Notes under the pieces: model-generated
The model's input: only the letters and a program-made list of their open reading frames with translations
What the model was told of the DNA's origin: nothing
Database searches by the model: none
In this document: positions 18,124 through 27,436 of the stretch, in pieces
How positions within the stretch are numbered: the stretch's first letter is position 1
Layout: each line of letters starts with the position of its first letter
From: Pseudomonas brassicacearum subsp. brassicacearum
Lineage (GTDB): Bacteria; Pseudomonadota; Gammaproteobacteria; Pseudomonadales; Pseudomonadaceae
NCBI RefSeq assembly: GCF_008801605.1
Contig: NZ_VZPJ01000016.1
Span: 62,001-126,000 of the forward strand
Length of the DNA stretch: 64,000 bases
Direction: 5' to 3'
Program-made: the position numbers and the translations under genes

Positions 18124-18290
18124 CCGTCTCTCGAAATCGCTAATGGAACTGCCCGAAGGCAAAACTAAACAGGCAGCCTCTTAACGGGCCACCGCGTATT
18201 TAAGTTGCTCACTCACAACCCTTGCCGGGCTTTTGTTATTCATGGAGCCAACAACCTGACCCGCTCCAACCGCAAGCGGGCCTCAATCAA

Positions 18291-19316
18291 TTACTCGGCG
18301 GTGACCAGGCTCGGCGAACCGAGATTGGCCAGGCGCACACTGTTCTGTACTTGCTGGACTTCACCCGGAGAACCGATCGGCCCCAGGCGAACTCGATGCA
18401 GTGTCTGCTGGTTGCGCACGATCGAGCTGATGAACACCGGGGCGCTCACCATCGAGCTGAGCTTCGACCTCAGCAGCTCGGCAGCGTCCGGGTTGGCGAA
18501 CGCGCCCACTTGCAGAAACTGGCCAGACGCTGTTGCAGAAGCGTTTTTTTTTGCGTCGAGCTGAACGGGCACTACGGCCGCCGCGTGCTGCTGCGGCGGT
18601 GGCGTCCACTGCTCGACCGTGCCGGTGGACGCCGTCACGGTCGGCGCGGCATTTTGCGCCACTTTCGGCTCGTTGAGCATCAAAGGCGCCGGACGGCCGC
18701 GTTGGGCCCACCATTCCTGCGGGTCGATACCTTCGACCTTGACCCGGGCGGTGCCGATTTCAGCGTAACCAAGTTTTTTCGCCGCCGCATACGACAAGTC
18801 GATGATGCGGTCGGAATAGAACGGCCCACGGTCATTGACCCGCAGGATCACGCTCTTGTTGTTGTCCAGGTTGGTCACCCGCACATAGCTGGGCAGCGGC
18901 AAGGTCTTGTGGGCCGCGCTCATGCCATACAGGTCATACACTTCGCCGTTGGCGGTGTTCTGGCCATGGAACTTGGTGCCGTACCAGGACGCCGTGCCCG
19001 AAGCGACATAGCGCTTGGAGTCGCTCAGCGGGAAATAGGTCTTGCCCAATACCGTGTACGGGTTGGCCTTGTAGGGGCCGGTGTGCAGGGTCGGCGTCGC
19101 GTCGGGAATGCGCGAGACATCCACGTCCCACCACGGCGCGCCGTCCTTGTGGGCCCGGTTGATGTCCAGGCCCGGCGTCGCGCGCACGGCGGTGGAGTCT
19201 TTCTGGGCCGGCGTGCGGCTGGTCGAACAACTGACGACCAACAGCGACAGCGCGGCCAACGCCACGAGCTTGAGGGGCTTGGTTTTCAGGGGTTGATAGG
19301 TAGGCAGTGCCCGCAT
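18291..19316 (-). CDS. rlpA: Septal ring lytic transglycosylase RlpA
   Basis: Outer-membrane lipoprotein that cleaves naked glycans at septa in Pseudomonas; 341 residues. The lipobox is VVSC. The double-psi beta-barrel domain (about residues 100-195) has ASGTASWYGTKFHGQNTANGE and ILRVNDRGPFYSDRIIDLSYAAA. A C-terminal SPOR domain (about 265-335) starts with FLQVGAFANPDAAELLRSKL. Its ATG overlaps the mltB stop by one base (TAATG), so the two are coupled. Confidence 0.96.
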   Translation of the reverse strand: MRALPTYQPLKTKPLKLVALAALSLLVVSCSTSRTPAQKDSTAVRATPGLDINRAHKDGAPWWDVDVSRIPDATPTLHTGPYKANPYTVLGKTYFPLSDSKRYVASGTASWYGTKFHGQNTANGEVYDLYGMSAAHKTLPLPSYVRVTNLDNNKSVILRVNDRGPFYSDRIIDLSYAAAKKLGYAEIGTARVKVEGIDPQEWWAQRGRPAPLMLNEPKVAQNAAPTVTASTGTVEQWTPPPQQHAAAVVPVQLDAKKNASATASGQFLQVGAFANPDAAELLRSKLSSMVSAPVFISSIVRNQQTLHRVRLGPIGSPGEVQQVQNSVRLANLGSPSLVTAE

Positions 19317-20326
19317 TATTTGACGCCCCGTGCTTTGACCAGCTCTTCAGACAGTTGATATACGGCCATGGCGTACATCACGCTGCGGTTATAACGCGTA
19401 ATCGCGTAGAAATTCTTCAGGCCCATCCAGTATTCGGGGCCTTGTTCGCCTTCCAGGCGTATCGCGGTGACCGGCATGTCGTCACGCAGCGCATCATGAC
19501 TCGACCAGCCCAACGCCCGCAACTCCCCGACGGTTTTCGTCGGCTCGATGCCCTCGGTCAGGCCCTCGTCCACCTGCTCGCCACGCACGTCGGCCCGGCT
19601 GACCACCGGCTGGCCGGCTTCCCAGCCGTGGCGCTTGAAATAGCTGGCAACACTGCCGATGGCATCGGTCGGGTTGGTCCAGATATTGATGTGGCCGTCG
19701 TCGTCGAAGTCCACCGCGTAAGCGCGAAAACTGCTGGGCATAAATTGCGGCAGGCCCATGGCCCCGGCGTAAGAACCCTTGAGGGTCAGCGGGTCGACCT
19801 GCTCTTCGCGGGCCAGCAGCAGGAACTCGCGCAGCTCCTTGCGGAAGAATTCGGCGCGCGGCGGGTAGTCGAAGCCCAGGGTCGACAGCGCGTCGATCAC
19901 CCGGAAATTCCCGGTGTTACGGCCAAAGAAGGTCTCGACGCCAATGATAGCCACAATGAACTGGGCTGGTACGCCGTATTCCTGCTCGGCACGGGCCAGG
20001 GCCGCCTCGTGCTGGCGCCAGAAGTCCACGCCCCGGGCGATACGCGCCTCGGTGATGAACATCGGCCGGTACTCGCTCCACTGCTTGACCCGCTCGGCGG
20101 GCCGGGAGATGGCGTCAAGGATCGACTGCTTGCGCTCGGCCTCGCGAAACACGCCCATCAGCTGCTCACCGGCAAAACCGTAGTCGCGGGTCATCTCACC
20201 GACGAATTCGGCCACCTGCGGCGAGCCTTCGTATTCGCCAGCCTGGGCATGGGACGCACCGCCCAGGAAGCCGACCAGGCCGATCCACGGCGCATATCGC
20301 GTCGACCAGCCACGCATTGCTTGCAT
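19316..20326 (-). CDS. mltB: Lytic murein transglycosylase B (SltB1-like)
   Basis: A 336-residue MltB-family enzyme. The N-terminus is a normal signal peptide ending SHAQA rather than a lipobox, so the enzyme is probably soluble and periplasmic, like SltB1 of P. aeruginosa. The catalytic Glu is in IGVETFFGRNTGNFRV, and SYAGAMGLPQFMPSSFR is the second family signature. The start ATG at 20326 has AAGGTGA nine bases before it; a frame start at 20362 lies inside rodA. It is part of the rodA-mltB-rlpA-dacC run. Confidence 0.94.
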   Translation of the reverse strand: MQAMRGWSTRYAPWIGLVGFLGGASHAQAGEYEGSPQVAEFVGEMTRDYGFAGEQLMGVFREAERKQSILDAISRPAERVKQWSEYRPMFITEARIARGVDFWRQHEAALARAEQEYGVPAQFIVAIIGVETFFGRNTGNFRVIDALSTLGFDYPPRAEFFRKELREFLLLAREEQVDPLTLKGSYAGAMGLPQFMPSSFRAYAVDFDDDGHINIWTNPTDAIGSVASYFKRHGWEAGQPVVSRADVRGEQVDEGLTEGIEPTKTVGELRALGWSSHDALRDDMPVTAIRLEGEQGPEYWMGLKNFYAITRYNRSVMYAMAVYQLSEELVKARGVK

Positions 20327-20343
20327 TGAACTCTTCACCTTAT

Positions 20344-21489
20344 TCAAACCTGCGCGATCCATTTGCGATGCGTATGAATCGACATCAAGACCCCAAACGC
20401 TGACAGTAGTGTCACCAGCGAAGTTCCTCCGTAGCTAATGAATGGCAACGGCACCCCCACGACCGGCAACAGGCCACTGACCATACCGATGTTGACGAAA
20501 ACATAAACAAAAAACGTCATGGTCAGGCTGCCCGCCAGCAACTTGCCGAACAACGTCTGGGCCTGGGCGGTGATCACCAGCCCCCGGCCGATCAGCAGCA
20601 AATAGATCAGCAGCAGCACGCAGATACCCACCAGGCCGAACTCCTCGCCCATCACGGCGATGATGAAGTCGGTGTGGCTTTCCGGCAAAAAGTCCAGGTG
20701 CGACTGGGTGCCCATCAGCCAGCCCTTGCCGAACACCCCGCCGGAACCGATGGCGGCCTTGGACTGGATGATGTTCCAGCCGGTGCCCAGCGGATCGCTC
20801 TCCGGGTCGAGGAAGGTCAGGATTCGCTGCTTCTGGTAGTCGTGCATCACGAAGTACCACATGGCCACCGACACCGGCACGGCGATGGCGATCACGCTGA
20901 GGATCCAGCGCCAGCGCAACCCGCCCATGAATAGCACGAAGGCACCACCGGCCAGGATCAGCAGCGAAGTACCCAGGTCCGGCTGGCGCACGATCAGGAT
21001 GAACGGGATGCCGATCAGCAACAGGCTGATGCACACGTGCTTGAGCTGCGGCGGCAGGGTGCGCTTGGACAGGTACCAGGCGATGGTCGCCGGCATGATG
21101 ATCTTGAGGAACTCCGAAGGCTGGAAGCGGACCACCCCGGGAATGTTGATCCAGCGGGTGGCACCCATGGCGTTGTGGCCCATCACGTCCACCACCACCA
21201 GCAGGCCCACGCCCACCACATAGGCCAGCGGCACCCAGCGGGCCATGAAACGCGGCTCGAGCTGGGCAATGACGATCATCGACACCAGGCCGATGCCGAA
21301 CGAGGTGGCCTGCTTGCCCAGCAGGTCCCAGTTCTTGCCACTGGCCGAATACAGCACGAACAGGCTGCCTGCGGCCAGGGTCAGCAGCAGGATCAGCAAC
21401 GGACCATCGATGTGCATGCGCTGCAACAGCGTGGCACGACGGCGCATCACATCTTCGCTGGAGAGGATCCGGTCGAAATTATTCTTCAC
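20344..21489 (-). CDS. rodA: Rod-shape peptidoglycan polymerase RodA
   Basis: SEDS-family glycosyltransferase that builds lateral-wall glycan with PBP2; 381 residues and about ten membrane helices. Typical motifs include LFVLYSASGKNWDLLGKQ, GGVFGKGWLMGTQSHLDFLPESHTDF-type residues and the C-terminal GVPLPFISYGGTSL. The start is taken as GTG at 21489 (VKNNFDRILSSEDVMRRR), which overlaps mrdA by 11 bases; an ATG 14 codons later is possible. The longer frame to 21612 lies within mrdA. Confidence 0.96.
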   Translation of the reverse strand: MKNNFDRILSSEDVMRRRATLLQRMHIDGPLLILLLTLAAGSLFVLYSASGKNWDLLGKQATSFGIGLVSMIVIAQLEPRFMARWVPLAYVVGVGLLVVVDVMGHNAMGATRWINIPGVVRFQPSEFLKIIMPATIAWYLSKRTLPPQLKHVCISLLLIGIPFILIVRQPDLGTSLLILAGGAFVLFMGGLRWRWILSVIAIAVPVSVAMWYFVMHDYQKQRILTFLDPESDPLGTGWNIIQSKAAIGSGGVFGKGWLMGTQSHLDFLPESHTDFIIAVMGEEFGLVGICVLLLIYLLLIGRGLVITAQAQTLFGKLLAGSLTMTFFVYVFVNIGMVSGLLPVVGVPLPFISYGGTSLVTLLSAFGVLMSIHTHRKWIAQV

Positions 21490-23374
21490 GGGCCGTAGCC
21501 TCCGCAGTGGTGGGGCTTGCGTATTCAGGCTTGAGCTGGCCGTGCTCGTCCAGCAGCCAGGCGTCCATGATCTGGCGCACCACCGGCGCGGCGACGCCGG
21601 AACCCGACTCACCGTTCTCGACCATCACCGATACGACGATCTTCGGGTTGTCGGCCGGCGCGAAGCCGACGAACAAGGCGTGGTCGCGATGGCGTTCCTG
21701 GACCTTGGAGCGGTCGTACTTCTCGCCCTGCTTGATGGCGACGACCTGGGCCGTACCGCTCTTGCCGGCAATGCGGTAGGGCGAGCCGATGGCCGCCTTG
21801 CGGGCGGTGCCCCGGGCGCCGTGCATCACCTGCTGCATGCCGTTGTTGACCTTCTGCCAGTCCGACGGATTGCGCAGGATGATGTCTGGCATCGGGTCCG
21901 GGTCCACCGGTTTCTGGCCTTCGATGGTCTTGGCCAGGTGCGGGCGATACCACTTGCCCTTGCTCGCCACCAGCGCCGTGGCCTGGGCCAGCTGCAAGGG
22001 CGTGGCCTGCATGTAGCCCTGGCCGATCCCCAGGATCAGGGTTTCGCCGGGGAACCAGGCCTGGCGCCGGGTCGCGCGCTTCCATTCCCGGGACGGCATC
22101 AAGCCAGGTGACTCTTCGAACATGTCCAGGGAGACCTTCTGACCGATGCCGAACTTGCCTAGGTAGGACGACAACCGATCGATCCCCAGCTTGTGGGCCA
22201 GGTCATAGAAGTAGGTGTCGTTGGAACGCATGATGGCCGTTTCCAGGTCCACATAACCGTCGCCGGTGCGGTTCCAGTTGCGGTACTTGTGGTCGTAGTT
22301 GGGCAGCATGTAATAGCCGGGGTCATAGACCCGGCTCGACGCGGTCACCACGCCAGAGTCCAGCCCGGCAATCGCCACGGCAGGCTTGATGGTCGACCCC
22401 GGCGGATAGAGGCCGCGCAGCACACGGTTGAACAGCGGCCGATCGATGGAATCGCGCAACTCGGCGTAGGCCTTGAAGCTGATACCGGTGACGAACAGGT
22501 TCGGGTCGAAACTCGGCTGGCTGACCATCGCCAGCACCTCGCCGGTGTTCGGGTCCAGCGCCACCACGGCGCCACGGCGACCGCCCAGCGCCGCTTCGGC
22601 GGCCTCTTGCAGCTTGATGTCCAGGCTCAGGACGATGTCCTTGCCGGGAATCGGGTCGGTGCGCTTGAGCACCCGCAATACGCGGCCGCGAGCATTGGTT
22701 TCGACTTCCTCGTAACCCACCTGGCCATGCAGCTCCGGCTCGTAGAAACGCTCGATGCCGGTCTTGCCGATATGGTGGGTGCCGCTGTAATTGACCGGAT
22801 CGAGGGTCTTGAGCTCTTTCTCGTTGATCCGCCCCATGTAGCCGACCGAGTGGGCAAAGTGCGGCCCCTGGGGATAATGACGCACCAACTGCGCCACCAC
22901 CTCGACGCCGGGCAGGCGGAACTGGTTCACGGCGATCAGGGCGATCTGCTCTTCGGTCAGCTCGAACAGGATCGGCACCGGCTCGAACGGACGTCGGCCC
23001 TGGCGCATGCGCTTCTCGAAGATCGCCCGGTCCTCGGGCGTCAGTTGCAGCACTTCGACGATCACGTCGAGCACGTGCTGCCAGTCGCCGGAGCGCTCGC
23101 GGGTCATGCTCAGGCTGAAGCTGGGCCGGTTATCCGCCACCACCACGCCATTGCGGTCGAAGATCAACCCGCGGGTCGGCGGAATCGGCTGCACATGCAC
23201 CCGGTTGTTTTCCGACAGGGTCGAGTGGTACTCGTACTGGATCACCTGGAGGAAATACAAGCGCGCAATCAGCACGCCGATCAGCGTCACCACCGTAATA
23301 GCGCCGAACACGACGCGGCCCCGCACCAGGCGGGCGTCTTTTTCGTGGTCCTTGATACGGATCGGCTGGGGCAT
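21479..23374 (-). CDS. mrdA: Penicillin-binding protein 2
   Basis: Class B transpeptidase of the elongasome, 631 residues. One N-terminal membrane helix (ITVVTLIGVLIARLYFLQVI) precedes a dimerisation domain containing IPPTRGLIFDRNG. The transpeptidase domain has GSTIKPAVAIAG (SxxK), SNDTYFYD (SxN) and KSGTAQV. It is paired with rodA by an 11-base overlap, so the polymerase and cross-linker of rod growth are co-made. rlmH ends 9 bases upstream. Confidence 0.97.
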   Translation of the reverse strand: MPQPIRIKDHEKDARLVRGRVVFGAITVVTLIGVLIARLYFLQVIQYEYHSTLSENNRVHVQPIPPTRGLIFDRNGVVVADNRPSFSLSMTRERSGDWQHVLDVIVEVLQLTPEDRAIFEKRMRQGRRPFEPVPILFELTEEQIALIAVNQFRLPGVEVVAQLVRHYPQGPHFAHSVGYMGRINEKELKTLDPVNYSGTHHIGKTGIERFYEPELHGQVGYEEVETNARGRVLRVLKRTDPIPGKDIVLSLDIKLQEAAEAALGGRRGAVVALDPNTGEVLAMVSQPSFDPNLFVTGISFKAYAELRDSIDRPLFNRVLRGLYPPGSTIKPAVAIAGLDSGVVTASSRVYDPGYYMLPNYDHKYRNWNRTGDGYVDLETAIMRSNDTYFYDLAHKLGIDRLSSYLGKFGIGQKVSLDMFEESPGLMPSREWKRATRRQAWFPGETLILGIGQGYMQATPLQLAQATALVASKGKWYRPHLAKTIEGQKPVDPDPMPDIILRNPSDWQKVNNGMQQVMHGARGTARKAAIGSPYRIAGKSGTAQVVAIKQGEKYDRSKVQERHRDHALFVGFAPADNPKIVVSVMVENGESGSGVAAPVVRQIMDAWLLDEHGQLKPEYASPTTAEATAREE

Positions 23375-23383
23375 GGGGCAGGA

Positions 23384-23851
23384 TTACTTGTGGTAAGGGT
23401 GCCCGGACAGAACTGTCCAGGCACGATACAGCTGTTCGCCGATCAGGATCCGCACCAGCGGGTGTGGCAACGTCAACGGCGACAATGACCAGCGCTGATC
23501 GGCCCGGGCACAGACTTCCGGCGCCAGCCCTTCCGGGCCACCGACCATGAAATTGACCGTACGCGAATCCAGCCGCCAGCGATCGAGCTCCACCGCCAGT
23601 TGCTCGGTGCTCCAGGGCTTGCCGTGGACTTCGAGGGTGACAATGCGCTCGTTCGGCCCGACCTTGGCCAGCATGGCTTCGCCTTCCTGGCGGATGAAGC
23701 GCGCCACGTCGGCGTTCTTGCCACGGGTGTTGAGCGGAATTTCCACCAGTTCCAGGGCCAGCTCGGACGGAAGACGCTTGGCATATTCATGCCAGCCTTC
23801 TTCCACCCACTTGGGCATGCGAGAACCGACGGCGATCAGGCGCAGTCGCAC
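23384..23851 (-). CDS. rlmH: 23S rRNA (pseudouridine1915-N3)-methyltransferase RlmH
   Basis: SPOUT-class methyltransferase acting on assembled 70S ribosomes; 155 residues, the family length. It shows MVGGPEGLAPEV (the SAM-knot region) and the C-terminal SPLTLPHPLVRILIGEQLYRA. It starts with GTG at 23851 (MRLRLIAVGSRMP). It lies between rsfS and mrdA, the standard order. Confidence 0.97.
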   Translation of the reverse strand: MRLRLIAVGSRMPKWVEEGWHEYAKRLPSELALELVEIPLNTRGKNADVARFIRQEGEAMLAKVGPNERIVTLEVHGKPWSTEQLAVELDRWRLDSRTVNFMVGGPEGLAPEVCARADQRWSLSPLTLPHPLVRILIGEQLYRAWTVLSGHPYHK

Positions 23852-23860
23852 AGCGGTCCC

Positions 23861-24355
23861 TTATTGCTGGTCTTTGTTGAGCTTGGTGAAGTGCTCATGG
23901 GGGTTTTCCGGGCTGTGGTGCGCGGCGCTGGCCGAACGGCTCTGCTCGGCACCGGCCCACAGGCGCTCCAGGTCGTAGAACTGGCGCGCCGAGGCAGTCA
24001 TCATGTGCACGATGACGTCGTCCATATCCAGCAGTACCCAGTCGCTGTCGCCCTTGCCTTCTTCACCCAGCGGCTTGACGCCCTGGGCCTTGACCGCTTC
24101 GCGGACCTTGTCCAGCATCGCGCCGATCTGGCGGTTGGAGGTACCGGTGGCGATGATCATGTAGTCCGTGATGCTCTGCTTTTCACGAACGTCGATCACC
24201 TGGATGTCCTGTGCCTTGACGTCTTCCAGGGCCGCCACGGCCACCTTGACCAGTTCTTCACCGGCCAGTACGACGCCGGTGTGGGCCTCTACTGGCAGCG
24301 GGGCGCTTTTGAACGTGCCTTTGCGCTTTACTTTGTTTACGTCTTTGTCAGTCAT
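23861..24355 (-). CDS. rsfS: Ribosome silencing factor RsfS
   Basis: Binds uL14 and blocks subunit joining when nutrients are short. The 164-residue product has the RsfS core VIDVREKQSITDYMIIATG, then GEEGKGDSDWVLLDMDDVIVHM. N- and C-terminal tails (MTDKDVNKVKRKGTFKSAPL and a histidine/asparagine-rich end) are longer than in E. coli, as often seen in Pseudomonas. It is about 70 bases downstream of nadD and 9 bases upstream of rlmH. Confidence 0.96.
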   Translation of the reverse strand: MTDKDVNKVKRKGTFKSAPLPVEAHTGVVLAGEELVKVAVAALEDVKAQDIQVIDVREKQSITDYMIIATGTSNRQIGAMLDKVREAVKAQGVKPLGEEGKGDSDWVLLDMDDVIVHMMTASARQFYDLERLWAGAEQSRSASAAHHSPENPHEHFTKLNKDQQ

Positions 24356-24426
24356 ATAAAACTCGTTTTGCTCGTATGTTCGGGCGCTTCGCTACACGCA
24401 TTCACGTGCCTTGAAGCACACCTTTT

Positions 24427-25086
24427 TCAGTTCGACGCACGGTAAAGCCCGTGCGCATCGATGTAGGCCAGGACCGCGTCGGGCACCAGGAAACGTACCG
24501 ACTTACCGCTGGCCAGCAGTTGACGGATCTGGGTGGCGGATACCGCGAGCGGCGTCTGCCAGACGAATGCAATCTGTCCGCTCGGCCCTTTCAGGGCCAG
24601 CGGGTCGCTCACCGAGCGGGCCGCCAGCAGGTTGCGCAAGGCATCCGGCGGCTCGCTGTCGGCATCCGGGCGTTGCAGCACCAGGATGTGGCAATGCTGG
24701 AGCAACTCTTCCCAGCGATGCCAAGTGGGCAGGCCGCAAAATGCGTCCCAGCCCAGAAGCAGAAAAACCTGGGCATCAGCGGCCAGTTCGGCGCGCATCA
24801 GCTCCAGGGTATCAATGGTGTAGGACGGTTTGTCCCGCTGCAATTCGCGGGCGTCCACCACCAACGGTGCCACACCGGCCACCGCGCACTCGACCATCGC
24901 CAGGCGGTCCTGCGCCGACACCTGCGGCGTATCCCGGTGAGGCGGCCGGGCGCTGGGCGTCAGGCGTAGCTCATCGAGGGCCAGGGCGTCGGCGACTTCC
25001 AGCGCACCGCGCAAATGGCCGATGTGCACCGGGTCGAACGTGCCGCCCAGGATACCGATGCGCCGGGGCAGGGTTGTCGTCGTCAC
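24427..25086 (-). CDS. nadD: Nicotinate-nucleotide adenylyltransferase
   Basis: Makes deamido-NAD from nicotinate mononucleotide and ATP; 219 residues. The nucleotidyltransferase motif GGTFDPVHIGH is near the N-terminus, and the second motif is SATQIRQLLASGKSVRFLVPDAV. The start is taken as GTG at 25086, giving a length close to the P. aeruginosa enzyme. The frame is open to ATG at 25149, which would overlap the proA end by 35 bases and add 21 unconserved residues. Confidence 0.95.
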   Translation of the reverse strand: MTTTTLPRRIGILGGTFDPVHIGHLRGALEVADALALDELRLTPSARPPHRDTPQVSAQDRLAMVECAVAGVAPLVVDARELQRDKPSYTIDTLELMRAELAADAQVFLLLGWDAFCGLPTWHRWEELLQHCHILVLQRPDADSEPPDALRNLLAARSVSDPLALKGPSGQIAFVWQTPLAVSATQIRQLLASGKSVRFLVPDAVLAYIDAHGLYRASN

Positions 25087-25114
25087 AGCAGCTGGCGGGT
25101 CGAGATCGCCCAAG

Positions 25115-26386
25115 TCAGACCGACTCCTGTCCGCGCAACTGGCCGTCACCGACCACGATGTACTTCTCGCAGGTCAGGCCTTCGAGGCCCACCGGGCCGC
25201 GGGCGTGCAGCTTATCAGTAGAAATGCCGATCTCGGCACCCAATCCGTATTCAAAGCCATCGGCGAAGCAGGTCGGGGTGTTGATCATCACCGACGCCGA
25301 ATCCACTTCGGCCACGAAGCGCCGGGTTTCACCCAGGTTTTCACTGACAATGGAGTCGGTGTGGTGCGAGCCGTGGCGATTGATGTGCTCGATGGCCTCC
25401 TCCAGCCCGTCGACCACACGGATCGACAGGATCGGCGCCAGGTATTCGGTGTCCCAGTCTTCTTGCGTGGCCGCAACGGCCTCGATGATCACCCGGGTGC
25501 GCTCGCAACCGCGCAGCTCGACGCCTTTCTCGCGGAACTGGGCAGCCATCGACGGCAGGAAGTCCTTGGCCACGGCCTGGTCCACCAGCAGGGTTTCCAT
25601 CGCGCCGCAGATACCGTAGCGGTAGGTCTTGGCGTTGAAGGCGATGCGCTGGGCCTTCGGCAATTCAGCGTGGGCGCTGACGTAGACGTGGCAGATGCCG
25701 TCCAGGTGCTTGATCACCGGCACGCGGGCGTCACGGCTGACCCGTTCGATCAGGCCCTTGCCGCCACGCGGCACGATGACATCGACGAACTCGGGCATGG
25801 TGATCAATGCCCCGACTGCGGCACGGTCAGTGGTTTCCACCACTTGCACCACGGCCGCCGGCAGATCGGCTTCGGCCAGGCCGCGCTGGATGCAGGCGGC
25901 AATGGCGCGGTTGGAATGGATCGCCTCGGAGCCGCCACGCAGGATGGTCGCGTTACCCGACTTCAGGCACAGGCTGGCGGCGTCGATGGTCACGTTCGGC
26001 CGCGACTCGTAGATGATCCCGACCACGCCCAGGGGCACGCGCATCTTGCCGACCTGGATGCCCGACGGCCGGTAGCTCATGTCGCGGATCGCCCCGACCG
26101 GGTCCGGCAGGGCCGCGACCTGGCGCAGACCGACGATCATGCCGTCGATGCGTGCGGGGGTCAGCGCCAGGCGCTCGAGCATGGCCGGTTCCAGACCATT
26201 GGCCCGGCCGGCGGCCAGGTCCAGCTCGTTGGCAGCGGACAACTCGGCACGCGCAGCGTCCAGCGCATTGGCGGCGGCCTGCAGGGCGCGGTTTTTCTGC
26301 GCGGTGCTGGCCCGGCCGATGATGCGCGACGCTTGGCGAGCGGCGCGACCCAGGCGGGTCATGTAGTCAAGAACGGACTCAGTCAT
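25115..26386 (-). CDS. proA: Gamma-glutamyl phosphate reductase
   Basis: Second step of proline synthesis, 423 residues, aldehyde-dehydrogenase fold. Signatures include VPLGVVGIIYESRPNVTIDA, the catalytic Cys in TYRYGICGAMETLLVD, and the ProA-specific VPRGGKGLI. ATG at 26386 starts MTESVLDYMTRLGRAARQ. It heads the leftward block proA-nadD-rsfS-rlmH-mrdA. The 196-base gap to the divergent mpg gene has no other gene. Confidence 0.98.
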   Translation of the reverse strand: MTESVLDYMTRLGRAARQASRIIGRASTAQKNRALQAAANALDAARAELSAANELDLAAGRANGLEPAMLERLALTPARIDGMIVGLRQVAALPDPVGAIRDMSYRPSGIQVGKMRVPLGVVGIIYESRPNVTIDAASLCLKSGNATILRGGSEAIHSNRAIAACIQRGLAEADLPAAVVQVVETTDRAAVGALITMPEFVDVIVPRGGKGLIERVSRDARVPVIKHLDGICHVYVSAHAELPKAQRIAFNAKTYRYGICGAMETLLVDQAVAKDFLPSMAAQFREKGVELRGCERTRVIIEAVAATQEDWDTEYLAPILSIRVVDGLEEAIEHINRHGSHHTDSIVSENLGETRRFVAEVDSASVMINTPTCFADGFEYGLGAEIGISTDKLHARGPVGLEGLTCEKYIVVGDGQLRGQESV

Positions 26387-26582
26387 GGTCTGTGTGGTCT
26401 TGGCGATGAGGAAAGCGGCAGATTATAGCTGTCGTAACCCTCGACTAACAGCATGGACTCACAGTGGTGACCGGCGGAGGAGCAAAACAGGCGTAAACAG
26501 CCGGTTGAAGCGACTGTTCAGCGGTGATTAAGCTTTCCATTGCTATCATCGCGCTTCCTTTGGCCTCACCTCGTTTATCGCC

Positions 26583-27260
26583 ATGACCGATTTGCCATCG
26601 CCCAACGCCCTGCCCCACGCCTTTTTCGATCGCGACGCCCAGGTGCTTGCCAAGGACCTGCTGGGCAAAGTCATCCGTCACAAGGTCGGTGACCTGTGGC
26701 TCAGCGCGCGGATCATCGAGACCGAGGCGTATTACTTCGCCGAAAAAGGCAGCCACGCCTCGCTGGGCTACACAGAAAAACGTAAGGCTTTGTTTCTGGA
26801 TGGCGGCCACATCTATATGTACTACGCCCGGGGCGGCGATTCGTTGAACTTCAGCGCCCAGGGCCCCGGCAATGCGGTGCTGATCAAATCGGCGTACCCG
26901 TGGGTCGATGCTCTTTCCGGGCCGGCGAGCCTGGCGCAGATGCTGCTCAACAACCCCGACGCCCAAGGCCGGCCGCGCACACCGCAGAAACTCTGTGCCG
27001 GCCAGACCTTGCTGTGCAAAGCCCTGGGGCTGAAAGTGCCGGACTGGGACGCCAAACGCTTCGACCCCGAGCGCTTGCTGGTGGAAGATGTCGGCGTGCC
27101 GACGGTCAATGCGATCCAGACCACCCGCCTGGGCATTCCCCAGGGACGGGACGAGCACCTGCCCTACCGCTTCGTCGATGCCGCCTATGCCCCGTGGTGC
27201 ACCCGCAACCCTTTGCGGCGCGGACAGGTCGAAGGGCGTGATTATTTTTTGTTGTCCTGA
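26583..27260 (+). CDS. DNA-3-methyladenine glycosylase (AAG/MPG family)
   Basis: Base-excision repair glycosylase for alkylated purines; 225 residues. The catalytic Glu and water-binding segment are in ARIIETEAYY. The fold signatures HIYMYYARGGDSLNF, VLIKSAYP and the C-terminal WCTRNPLRRG are typical of the mammalian-type MPG family rather than AlkA or Tag. ATG at 26583. It stands alone, divergent from proA, and is followed by a REP pair. Confidence 0.92.
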   Translation: MTDLPSPNALPHAFFDRDAQVLAKDLLGKVIRHKVGDLWLSARIIETEAYYFAEKGSHASLGYTEKRKALFLDGGHIYMYYARGGDSLNFSAQGPGNAVLIKSAYPWVDALSGPASLAQMLLNNPDAQGRPRTPQKLCAGQTLLCKALGLKVPDWDAKRFDPERLLVEDVGVPTVNAIQTTRLGIPQGRDEHLPYRFVDAAYAPWCTRNPLRRGQVEGRDYFLLS

Positions 27261-27280
27261 TGAAATATCGTCCCCCCTAT

Positions 27281-27386
27281 GGGAGCGGGCTTGTGGGAGC
27301 AAGGCTTGCCCGCGATGCAGGCGACACGGATCAACAGTAAGGTCGCGTCATCGTTCGTCGCGAGCAAGCTTTGCTCCCACAAGCGC
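27281..27386. repeat. REP-type inverted pair
   Basis: Forward core GTGGGAGCAAGGCTTGC near 27294 and inverse core GCGAGCAAGCTTTGCTCC near 27360, between mpg and the DedA-PAP2 gene. Confidence 0.85.
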
Positions 27387-27436
27387 TCCCCACAGTAAAA
27401 ACTGCATGCCGATCAATATTCAATGGAGTTGTATTT